Shown one piece after another: positions 1 to 5,011 of a stretch of 5,011 nt of DNA (the first letter of the stretch is position 1; each line of letters opens with the position of its first letter). The stretch is taken from assembly GCA_027592975.1 (NCBI GenBank), contig JAQCJS010000119.1, positions 1 to 5,011 of the forward strand, read 5' to 3'. The notes below the pieces were generated by a model, which was not told the origin of the DNA, made no database searches, and saw nothing but the letters and a program-made list of their open reading frames with translations. The position numbers and the translations under genes are program-made. This DNA is from Chloroflexota bacterium. GTDB lineage: Bacteria > Chloroflexota > Dehalococcoidia > UBA2979.

Positions 1-1016
1 AGTTGGCGGAGGCGTTTGCGAAGGCCTGGTACAAGCTGACCCACCGCGACCTGGGTCCGTATGGGCGTGGGCTTGGCGCCCTCGTGCCGGCCGAGCCGCA
101 GATCTGGCAGGATCCGGTGCCGCCCGTTGACCACCTGCTGGTTGATGCTGCGGATATCGCCAAGCTGAAGGCTGGGCTTCTCGCCTCAGGCCTCTCGATC
201 TCGCAGTTGGTCACCACCGCATGGGCGTCGGCTGCGACGTTCCGTGGCACGGACATGCGCGGCGGCGCGAACGGCGCCCGGCTCCGCCTGCAGCCGCAGA
301 GGGACTGGCCGGTCAATAACCCCACGGAGCTGGCCGGCATCCTGCAGACGCTCGAAGGCGTTCAGCAATCGTTCAACCAGGCACAGAGCGGCGGCAAGCG
401 TGTCTCCCTCGCTGACCTGATTGTCCTCGGCGGCTGCGCGGCCGTGGAACAGGCGGCGCACGAAGCTGGCTTCGACATCGGGGTGCCCTTCACCCCGGGC
501 CGCACCGACGCACCTCCGGAGCAGACGGACGCCGAATCGTTCGATGCGCTGAAGTTGAAGGCCGACGGGTTCCGCAATTACCTCGCGGAGGGCTTGAAGC
601 ACCGCGCCGAGGAGCTGTTGCTGGACCGCGCACACATGCTGACGCTGAGCGCCCCCGAGATGACCGTACTCGTGGCCGGGATGCGCGTGTTGGGCGCCAG
701 CAGCGGCGGCTCGCCGCTCGGCGTGTTCACGGATCAGCCCGGACGGCTGACGAACGACTTCTTCGTGAACCTGCTCGACATCGGGACGGAGTGGCAAGCG
801 ACCTCCGAGGCCGAGGACACGTTCGAGGGGCGCGACCGCACGACCGGCGCCGCCCGGTGGATCGCCAGCCGCGTCGACTTGATCTTCGGGGCGAACTCGC
901 AGCTCCGCGCCATTGCGGAGGTCTACGCTGCGGATGACGCGAAGGACAAGTTCGTACGCGACTTCGTTTCGGCGTGGGACAAGGTGATGAACCTCGACCG
1001 GTTCGATCTCGCCTAG
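1..1016 (+). CDS. katG: Catalase-peroxidase KatG, C-terminal part (5' end outside window)
   Basis: KatG is a cytoplasmic haem enzyme that removes hydrogen peroxide by catalase and peroxidase reactions. The visible 337 residues match roughly the last 45% of the usual 720-740 aa protein. The frame is open to the window edge, so the TTG at base 3 is an internal Leu codon and not a start. Residues 4-17 hold the end of the catalytic domain ([13 protein letters not shown]); R15 fits the mobile arginine (Arg418 in M. tuberculosis numbering) that switches catalase activity. DPVPPVDH (38-44) leads into the C-terminal domain, a degenerate copy of the catalytic one: [10 protein letters not shown] (73-82) has Ala75 where the catalytic copy has its distal His, and AGMRVLG (225-231) has Arg228 where the proximal His would be. 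That loss is normal for the family. [10 protein letters not shown] and the terminal [14 protein letters not shown] are family signatures. It ends TAG immediately followed by TGA. The haem-binding half cannot be assessed. Confidence 0.97.
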   Translation, partial: LAEAFAKAWYKLTHRDLGPYGRGLGALVPAEPQIWQDPVPPVDHLLVDAADIAKLKAGLLASGLSISQLVTTAWASAATFRGTDMRGGANGARLRLQPQRDWPVNNPTELAGILQTLEGVQQSFNQAQSGGKRVSLADLIVLGGCAAVEQAAHEAGFDIGVPFTPGRTDAPPEQTDAESFDALKLKADGFRNYLAEGLKHRAEELLLDRAHMLTLSAPEMTVLVAGMRVLGASSGGSPLGVFTDQPGRLTNDFFVNLLDIGTEWQATSEAEDTFEGRDRTTGAARWIASRVDLIFGANSQLRAIAEVYAADDAKDKFVRDFVSAWDKVMNLDRFDLA

Positions 1017-1048
1017 TGAGGACGGCGCGAGGCCGTGCTGAACCATGA

Positions 1049-1075
1049 CGCAGGGCACCTATCCGGCGCCCTGCG
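1049..1075 (+). terminator. GC-rich hairpin downstream of katG, possible terminator
   Basis: A perfect 8-bp stem (CGCAGGGC at 1049-1056 pairs with GCCCTGCG at 1068-1075) encloses an 11-base loop, 32 bases past the katG stop. Inside the loop, CC at 1058-1059 could pair with GG at 1065-1066 across one mismatch, leaving a 5-base loop. There is no T-tract after it, so it is not a canonical intrinsic terminator. It may act as an RNA 3' end stabiliser or an L-shaped terminator of the kind common in high-GC bacteria. The rest of the 1017-1162 gap shows no convincing promoter, only the Shine-Dalgarno of the next gene. Confidence 0.4.
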
Positions 1076-1162
1076 CTGTGTCGACCCTGCCAGCAGACCT
1101 GCGGAACCTCACCACACAGCCGATGCTTATTCCATCCTCGGTTCGTATGACCGGAGGCAGGG

Positions 1163-2653
1163 ATGCCGTACTGGTGGACGATCGCATTGGTGTTGTCTGT
1201 CGCGCTGGCGCTCCTGGCCATGCAGGATCTCGTGCAGGAGCGTCACGCGGTGCGACGCGTGTACCCGCTGCTGGGCCGTCTCCGGTACCTCGTGGAGAAG
1301 GTGGGGCCTGAGCTCCGCCAGTACATCGTCACGAGTGACCTTGAGGAGCGCCCCTTCAATCGCGCGCAGCGGTCGTGGGTGTATCAGGCCTCCAAAGGCC
1401 TGAGCAGCGCGGTCGGGTTCGGCACGCAACAGGACGTGGACAGGCCTGGTCACTACCACTTCCTACCCTCGCCGTTCCCGACGCTGCACGAAGAGGCGGT
1501 GGTGGACACCTCGCCTCATGTGATTGGGCCCGAGCGTCCGCGGCCATTCGCGACAGGCTCGCGTATCAACGTCGCGCCAATGTCGTTCGGCGCGCTGTCC
1601 GCGTCGGCGGTGCGCGCACTCTCGGGCGGGGCGGCGCAGGCCGAGTGCTATCTGAACACCGGCGAGGGCGGGCTGTCGCCGCATCACCTGTCTGGCGGAT
1701 GTGACCTGATCTTCCAGGTTGGGCCGGCGAAGTACGGCGTGCGGACGGCGGACGGCGAGTTGGACTGGCGACGTCTCCGCGAGATCGGGGAGATGCGGGA
1801 GGTTCGCGCGATCGAGGTGAAGGTCGGCCAGGGAGCGAAACCTGGCAAGGGAGGCATCCTCCCGGGGGCGAAGGTGACCGAGGAGATCGCACGAATCCGG
1901 GGTATCCCTGCTGGGCGTCCCTCGCTGTCCCCGAACCGCTTCAGCGAATTCTCATCGGTGCGTGAGCTCATCGATTTTGTTGAGCGGATCAAGGCTGAGG
2001 TGCCCGTGCCAGTCGGGGTGAAGGTCGTGATCGGAGATGCCGGGTTCATCGAGGAGCTCGCCCGCACGCTCGCCGAGGAGGGACGCGGCCCGGACTATCT
2101 CTCGGTAGACGGAGCAGAGGGCGGGACTGGGGCGGCGCCGCTCTCGCTTGCCGATCACATGGGGTTGCCGCTCCGCGACGCAATTGTTGCGGTCGACGAC
2201 GCCTACCGACAGTACGGGGTGCGCGACCGCGTCACGGTGATTGGCGCTGGTCGGGTGGTGACCGGTGCGGACGCCGCACTGGTGCTGGCGCTCGGCGCGG
2301 ATCTCGTGAACGTCGGTCGAGGCTTCCTGTTTGCGCTGGGTTGCATTCAGGCCCTGCGGTGTCACACGAATGAGTGCCCGACGGGCGTTGCCACGCAGAG
2401 CCACTGGCGTCAACGCGGGCTTGTGACAAGGCAGAAGTCCACGCGTATCGCGAACTACGCGCTGGCCGTGCAGGACGACCTGATGACCGTGGTGCATTCG
2501 CTCGGACTGACCTCGCCCGGCGCACTCAGTCGCGATCACCTCGAGGTGGTCGTGGAAGCGGGGCGGCGGATGCGTGGGAGTGAGTTGTACCCGTATCCGC
2601 CGGAGGCGCTGCACGGCATGCACGCGCTCGCGGATCGGCAACTGTCCGCGTAG
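1163..2653 (+). CDS. Membrane-anchored FMN-binding glutamate synthase family protein (GltB-like, YerD type)
   Basis: The 496-residue protein corresponds to the FMN / iron-sulphur synthase domain of the large glutamate synthase subunit. It has neither the glutaminase domain with its catalytic N-terminal Cys nor the C-terminal beta-helix. A single hydrophobic helix at residues 4-20 suggests an N-terminal membrane anchor with the enzyme on the cytoplasmic side. Recognisable barrel motifs are NVAPMSFGALS (136-146), NTGEGG (165-170), KVGQGAKPGKGGILPGAKV (220-238), SVDGAEGGTGAAP (314-326, FMN/substrate loop) and GADLVNVGRGF (378-388). Then comes the 3Fe-4S motif C-x5-C-x4-C with Cys394, Cys400 and Cys405, followed by PTGVATQ. 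All key residues are present, so it should be an active oxidoreductase, but the electron donor, ammonia source and true product are unknown for these stand-alone forms. The ATG is supported by GGAGG at 1153-1157, five bases upstream. It lies 146 bases after katG and is probably transcribed separately. Confidence 0.93.
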   Translation: MPYWWTIALVLSVALALLAMQDLVQERHAVRRVYPLLGRLRYLVEKVGPELRQYIVTSDLEERPFNRAQRSWVYQASKGLSSAVGFGTQQDVDRPGHYHFLPSPFPTLHEEAVVDTSPHVIGPERPRPFATGSRINVAPMSFGALSASAVRALSGGAAQAECYLNTGEGGLSPHHLSGGCDLIFQVGPAKYGVRTADGELDWRRLREIGEMREVRAIEVKVGQGAKPGKGGILPGAKVTEEIARIRGIPAGRPSLSPNRFSEFSSVRELIDFVERIKAEVPVPVGVKVVIGDAGFIEELARTLAEEGRGPDYLSVDGAEGGTGAAPLSLADHMGLPLRDAIVAVDDAYRQYGVRDRVTVIGAGRVVTGADAALVLALGADLVNVGRGFLFALGCIQALRCHTNECPTGVATQSHWRQRGLVTRQKSTRIANYALAVQDDLMTVVHSLGLTSPGALSRDHLEVVVEAGRRMRGSELYPYPPEALHGMHALADRQLSA

Positions 2654-2697
2654 CCGTGGGTGATGGTGTCAGTTGATGCCGGCGGCGGAAGACCCCG

Positions 2698-2727
2698 ACG
2701 ACAGCGAGATCGCGCGCGTGCTATAAG
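2698..2727 (+). promoter_or_regulatory. Candidate sigma70-type promoter for the TIR gene
   Basis: TATAAG at 2722-2727 matches 5 of 6 bases of the -10 consensus and is conspicuous in very GC-rich sequence. ACGACA at 2698-2703 matches 4 of 6 bases of the -35 consensus, with an 18-base spacer. Transcription would begin near 2734, giving a leader of about 30 bases up to the ATG at 2766. Its presence suggests the TIR gene has its own promoter rather than depending on the glutamate synthase-like gene 112 bases upstream. Confidence 0.4.
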
Positions 2728-2754
2728 TCCTGTGGGTGGCCGACCACGTCGAGT

Positions 2755-2759
2755 GGAGG
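2755..2759 (+). promoter_or_regulatory. Shine-Dalgarno that fixes the TIR gene start
   Basis: GGAGG lies six bases before the ATG at 2766. This spacing, plus the conserved TIR opening (ATVFLSYSR) directly after that ATG, makes 2766 the natural start. The TAG ten codons later is therefore a true interruption and not an artefact of choosing the wrong start. Confidence 0.7.
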
Positions 2760-2905
2760 CGGAGCATGGCTACTGTATTCCTCAGCTACAGCCGCTAGGA
2801 CAGCCAACCCCTGGGCGTACTTGCTGGGGACATCCGCAGCCTCGGGCACCAGCCGTGGCTCGACCAGGAACTCACTGGCGGGCAGCGCTGGTGGGATCAC
2901 ATCCT

Positions 2906-2910
2906 GGAGG
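2906..2910 (+). promoter_or_regulatory. Internal Shine-Dalgarno before Met52 of the TIR gene
   Basis: GGAGG stands eight bases before the in-frame ATG at 2919, a good initiation geometry. There is no ATG, GTG or TTG codon in frame between the TAG at 2796 and this ATG, so it is the first plausible restart. The motif may be coincidental, since these bases encode L-E-E-I-R within the TIR fold. Confidence 0.4.
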
Positions 2911-2918
2911 AGATCCGG

Positions 2919-3707
2919 ATGTGCGAGGTGTTCGTCTGCGCCGTGAGCACGTCATCGCTCGACTCGCGCGCTTGCATGGCCGAGTACCAGTATGCACTTG
3001 ACCTGGGCAAGCCAATCTTGCCAGTGATGGTCGGTCGCAGCGTGGCCGATAGCCTGATGCCGCCGCACCTCGCCGAACTCCATCGCGTTGACTACGTCTC
3101 CGGCGACAAGGCCGCGTTTGCCGCGCTGAATCGAGCGCTGAGCACACTGCCTTCGGCTCCACCACTGCCCGATCCCCTCCCGCCGGTGCCGCCCGTGCCC
3201 GCTTCGTACCTCTACGACTTGAAGATCGAAATCGGTGCACCCGGCGTGATGGCGCCTGACATGCAGGCGGAGGTCGTGAAGGAGTTACGAGCCCGTCTCG
3301 CGAGCGGGCACGATCATGCCGATCTCCGCGCTCTGGTACGGCAGTTCCGGCGGCGCGACGACTTGCTGGTCCGCACCGAGCAAGATCTGGCAGCGTTTGA
3401 GTCGAGCCTGAGCGCGCACGAGGCGCCCGCCTCAGCCCCGCCTGCAGTTGCCGCCCCGCAACCGACGGTCGCGGCCCCCACGCCCGTATATCGGGAGCCG
3501 ATGCATCCGGATGGAGCCGACAGCTCACCGACGGCGCAGGTAGCCGGCGAGGTACACCTCGCGTGGTGGCTGGCGCCGGCGCTCGGGGGACTGATAGGTG
3601 GCGTCGTCGCGTACTTCGCGGTGCGCGGGAAGAACGCCGACACCGCCCGCAACATGCTGATCGCGGGCGCCGTCATGAGCGTCGTCTGGGCGTTCGCGTT
3701 CGCCTAG
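2919..3707 (+). CDS. Possible truncated product of the TIR gene (internal start)
   Basis: This is the longest uninterrupted reading frame after the TAG, 262 residues. It would lack the first TIR strand, first helix and the WLD region (51 residues) but keep the strand CEVFVCAVS, the catalytic-position Glu (residue 22 of this form), the proline-rich linker, the helical segment and both C-terminal membrane helices. Without the first strand and its loop, a folded, active TIR enzyme is unlikely. A membrane-anchored remnant that could interact with partners is conceivable. Automated callers would probably report this start. It depends on the Shine-Dalgarno at 2906-2910 and has no other support. Confidence 0.45.
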   Translation: MCEVFVCAVSTSSLDSRACMAEYQYALDLGKPILPVMVGRSVADSLMPPHLAELHRVDYVSGDKAAFAALNRALSTLPSAPPLPDPLPPVPPVPASYLYDLKIEIGAPGVMAPDMQAEVVKELRARLASGHDHADLRALVRQFRRRDDLLVRTEQDLAAFESSLSAHEAPASAPPAVAAPQPTVAAPTPVYREPMHPDGADSSPTAQVAGEVHLAWWLAPALGGLIGGVVAYFAVRGKNADTARNMLIAGAVMSVVWAFAFA

Positions 3708-3717
3708 TTTCGCCTAG
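3699..3717. repeat. 9-bp direct repeat spanning the convergent stop codons
   Basis: TTCGCCTAG occurs at 3699-3707 and again at 3709-3717, separated by one T. The first copy contains the TIR gene stop (TAG, 3705-3707). The CTAG core of the second copy supplies the SLATT gene stop on the other strand (3716-3714). It may be a small local duplication. No terminator hairpin fits in the 6-base gap between the two genes. Confidence 0.6.
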
Positions 3718-4775
3718 TCCGCTCCGTTGGTCGGTGCTGGACTGGCCGGCGTCATGCCGGGCTGCGCCGGGTCCGCCTCGTGTTCTCCGCGCAGCGCCCG
3801 CTCGAGGCGCGCGAGTCCGGTGCGCGTGGCGTCGGCCTCCGTGAGCCACTGCCGATGCTCGACCGAGAGGTGCTCGTGTACCGCCGCGACGAACTCCTCG
3901 AGGGCTGCGCGGTTCCCGTGGCTCACGGCCTCGCGCACCTCGTCCAGGTGTGTGTGGACCTCGCGCAGAGCGGCCCGCGTGCGGCCGTAGCGCTCGGCGT
4001 TCCGGGAGTCCTGCGTGATCGACTCCCGTACCCCGGCGTATGTCGCGATCGAGGCCCCAACGATGCCCAGAGCGGCCAGTCCGGCCCAGTCCGTGCCCTC
4101 ACCCGCGCCGAGCAGCCCGGCAAGCCCGGTCGATAGCGCAGCCGTGAAAGCAGCGGCGGCTGCGTATGTGATGGTGCGATCGGACGACCGCTGGTGCTGC
4201 CGCTGGCGGATGTCGTAGTAGCGCGACTGCACATCCAACTGGTAGCGCCGGAAATACTCGAGTTGCAGCATCGATGTCGAGGGCGCGCCGGCAGCGACGT
4301 CGTTCTGTGGAGGTGTCAGCGTGACTACCTCGAAGTAGCGATGGCGGAACTCCTCGGCCTCGGCACGAGCAGTCATCCAGCGCTGCAGCAGATGCTGCTG
4401 CCGCAGTCGCTGCATGAGGAACACTCCGTACGCTCCCACGACCGATCCGCCGATCCCGGTGGCGAGGAGCACCGGCCCGGCGGCGTCCAGGAGCGCGGCG
4501 AGCAGCACGGCGGCGCTCAGCCACGCCGCAAGCATCCCGACGAGGTTCGCCTGGCCCGCCACACGACGGAACTGGCGCTGAGCGTCCAGCGCAATTGCAT
4601 CCGCGCGCTCGAATTCCTCGGCGGCGATCGTTGCCGCAGTGCTCCGCAGCAGCGCGACCAGCCCTGGCGCGGTCGTCTCGTAGCGCGTCGAGTGGCCGGT
4701 CGGGGTGAGGACGTAGTCGTCGCTGCCATCACTGCCGATGACGGACACGGCATCGAGCCATGTGGGTGTGGTCAC
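3714..4775 (-). CDS. SLATT-family four-TM membrane protein (DUF4231-like), putative effector
   Basis: The protein has 353 residues with two membrane hairpins: about 77-97 with 99-121, and 203-223 with 229-249. Each pair is followed by a long charged helix: MQRLRQQHLLQRWMTARAEAEEFRHRYFE (121-149) after the first, and RESITQDSRNAERYGRTRAALREVHTHL (250-277) after the second. The ending LEEFVAAVHEHLSVEHRQWL (292-311), with its E-x(n)-E-H-x-x-W pattern, is typical of SLATT / DUF4231 proteins, which often carry two such 2TM units in tandem. SLATT proteins are predicted membrane-perturbing effectors tied to nucleotide-sensing defence systems; that is family knowledge and not shown here. I see no SLOG, nucleotidyltransferase or other enzymatic domain; the first 70 residues are soluble and unrecognised, and the tail is Ala/Pro-rich. 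The start is GTG (4775-4773), supported by GGAG on the minus strand (plus 4786-4783) seven bases away. It converges on the TIR gene. Confidence 0.75.
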   Translation of the reverse strand: MTTPTWLDAVSVIGSDGSDDYVLTPTGHSTRYETTAPGLVALLRSTAATIAAEEFERADAIALDAQRQFRRVAGQANLVGMLAAWLSAAVLLAALLDAAGPVLLATGIGGSVVGAYGVFLMQRLRQQHLLQRWMTARAEAEEFRHRYFEVVTLTPPQNDVAAGAPSTSMLQLEYFRRYQLDVQSRYYDIRQRQHQRSSDRTITYAAAAAFTAALSTGLAGLLGAGEGTDWAGLAALGIVGASIATYAGVRESITQDSRNAERYGRTRAALREVHTHLDEVREAVSHGNRAALEEFVAAVHEHLSVEHRQWLTEADATRTGLARLERALRGEHEADPAQPGMTPASPAPTNGAD

Positions 4776-4805
4776 GGGCGGTCTCCACGTTGCTGTCTAC
4801 CGAAG

Positions 4806-4857
4806 CTGCCGGGCAGGGCTGTCGTTCAGGGCTGGCGATCAGGTCTGGCGATCAGGG
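4806..4857. repeat. Four tandem 13-bp repeats upstream of the SLATT gene
   Basis: Four units start at 4806, 4819, 4832 and 4845: CTGCCGGGCAGGG, CTGTCGTTCAGGG, CTGGCGATCAGGT and CTGGCGATCAGGG. The last two are identical over 12 bases; the first two differ from them at three and two positions within the same 12. CTG at the start and CAGG at positions 9-12 are constant in every unit. The array ends 30 bases before the SLATT start codon, so it would lie in the 5' leader or at the promoter. A 13-bp period is not a multiple of three, which argues against coding. It could be an array of regulator sites or a slippage product. Confidence 0.75.
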
Positions 4858-4897
4858 TCGCCCCGTGGGGCCATCCACCGGACCCGGCCCCCTGCGC

Positions 4898-4913
4898 GCG
4901 AGCATACGCTCGC
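4898..4913. promoter_or_regulatory. Perfect inverted repeat GCGAGC-ATAC-GCTCGC, possible operator
   Basis: A 6-bp perfect inverted repeat with a 4-base centre lies about 120 bases upstream of the SLATT start. It overlaps a candidate -10 element on the minus strand, which is where a dimeric repressor would bind. The short stem has no T-tract, so a terminator is less likely. In GC-rich DNA a 6-bp inverted repeat can occur by chance. Confidence 0.3.
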
Positions 4914-4929
4914 CCGCAGACCGAGGTAA
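4901..4929 (-). promoter_or_regulatory. Weak candidate promoter for the SLATT gene
   Basis: On the minus strand TATGCT (plus 4906-4901) matches 4 of 6 bases of the -10 consensus. TTACCT (plus 4929-4924) matches 3 of 6 bases of the -35 consensus, at a 17-base spacing. If used, the leader would be about 115-120 bases and would contain all four 13-bp repeats. The match is weak and is offered as the best candidate in the 4776-4965 gap. Confidence 0.2.
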
Positions 4930-4965
4930 GCGGTTCGTCGCGGCGGGGCCGTCCGGCGGCGCGGC

Positions 4966-5011
4966 CTAACGGACGACGAGGATGACCGTGCCCGCCGGGA
5001 TCTCGTCTGGG
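4966..5011 (-). CDS. Probable 3' end of an unidentified minus-strand gene
   Basis: Read on the minus strand, the last 46 bases encode PDEIPAGTVILVVR followed by TAG (plus 4968-4966). The codons are GC-rich at the third position (12 of 14), and the peptide looks like the final beta-strand of a globular protein. Only 14 codons are visible, so the family cannot be named. If real, the gene runs in the same direction as the SLATT gene with a gap of 190 bases. Confidence 0.35.
   Translation of the reverse strand, partial: PDEIPAGTVILVVR

Larger units (their letters stand above)
2766..3707 (+). pseudogene. TIR-domain membrane protein gene interrupted by in-frame TAG at codon 11
   Basis: From the ATG at 2766 the frame encodes 313 codons, broken only by TAG at 2796-2798. 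The sequence reads MATVFLSYSR-stop-DSQPLGVLAGDIR and continues through WLDQELTGGQRWWDHI (31-46), CEVFVCAVS (53-61), SRACMAEY (67-74) and LGKPILPVMV (80-89). This is a complete TIR fold with Glu73 at the usual catalytic (NADase) glutamate position. A proline-rich linker (about 130-148), a charged helical segment (about 148-216), a second Ala/Pro-rich linker and two C-terminal hydrophobic helices (about 265-286 and 296-313) follow. The last part, with G-G-x-I-G-G and A-R-N-M-L-I-A-G, resembles a small C-terminal membrane domain. The frame is unchanged across the TAG, so it arose by substitution, most simply from a CAG, AAG or GAG codon; Gln, Lys or Glu are common at this position of the SYSRxD motif. 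Decay, readthrough or sequencing error are all possible. Confidence 0.85.

Noticed and set aside
186..1058. 290-codon open frame on the minus strand opposite katG
   Set aside because: Its sequence is Arg/Ala/Val-rich low-complexity translation typical of the antisense of GC-rich genes, and the plus strand encodes unmistakable KatG.
2660..3001. 113-codon plus-strand frame crossing the TIR gene start
   Set aside because: It covers the promoter and leader and overlaps the TIR region in another frame. TIR similarity lies in the frame of ATG 2766 on both sides of the TAG, so no frameshift explains it.
2872..3528. 218-codon minus-strand frame within the TIR gene
   Set aside because: Arg/Pro/Ser-rich antisense translation with no recognisable domain, opposite a clearly coding frame.
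3746..3760. CCGGC-GTCAT-GCCGG hairpin as terminator for the convergent genes
   Set aside because: It is only 5 bp, has no T-tract and lies inside the Ala/Pro-rich C-terminal coding region of the SLATT gene, where such short GC palindromes are expected by chance.
4947..4966. GGCCG...CGGCC stem as terminator of the partial minus-strand gene
   Set aside because: A 5-bp stem with a 10-base loop overlapping the stop codon and no T-tract is not distinguishable from GC-rich background.
4194..4985. 263-codon open frame on the plus strand opposite the SLATT gene
   Set aside because: It is an antisense shadow: the minus-strand frame shows coherent TM hairpins and family motifs, while this frame also runs through the 13-bp repeat and intergenic DNA.
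4982..5011. Plus-strand ATG at 4982 (MTVPAGISSG) as the start of a gene
   Set aside because: GAGG abuts the ATG with no proper spacing, and the opposite strand gives a more protein-like C-terminus ending in TAG. Too short to decide fully.

Overview
This window comes from a high-GC bacterium (about two thirds G+C by eye, with strong G/C preference at third codon positions). Chloroflexota is my best guess and an actinobacterium is the main alternative. The guess rests on the architecture of the TIR protein (TIR, proline-rich linker, helical segment, short C-terminal membrane domain), not on any marker gene. No rRNA, tRNA, CRISPR array, insertion sequence or phage gene is visible.

Layout. (1) Bases 1-1016, + strand: the 3' part of katG (catalase-peroxidase), cut by the window edge and ending in a tandem TAG-TGA stop. 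(2) 1017-1162: intergenic, with one GC-rich hairpin. (3) 1163-2653, + strand: a membrane-anchored, stand-alone glutamate synthase-type FMN / 3Fe-4S protein. (4) 2654-2765: intergenic, with a plausible promoter and a strong Shine-Dalgarno. (5) 2766-3707, + strand: a TIR-domain membrane protein whose reading frame is intact except for an in-frame TAG at codon 11, inside the first TIR strand motif (S-Y-S-R-stop-D). (6) 3714-4775, - strand: a four-TM SLATT-family protein, converging tail to tail on the TIR gene with a 6-base gap. (7) 4776-4965: upstream region of the SLATT gene, holding a four-unit 13-bp tandem repeat and a perfect inverted repeat. (8) 4966-5011, - strand: probably the last 14 codons of another gene.

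Functionally the window has two halves. The left half is general metabolism and oxidative-stress defence (KatG, a GltB-like oxidoreductase), with no sign that the two genes form an operon. The right half looks like a small conflict or signalling locus. TIR domains of this kind are NAD+-consuming or signalling enzymes in many bacterial immune systems, and SLATT proteins are predicted membrane effectors of nucleotide-linked defence systems. The most striking observation is that the TIR gene, with a good promoter, a good Shine-Dalgarno and otherwise conserved protein sequence, is interrupted by a single TAG that looks like a recent point change. An internal ATG with its own strong Shine-Dalgarno could still produce a truncated membrane protein. 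Whether this is a decaying toxin gene, a readthrough-controlled one or a sequencing error cannot be settled from the sequence alone.
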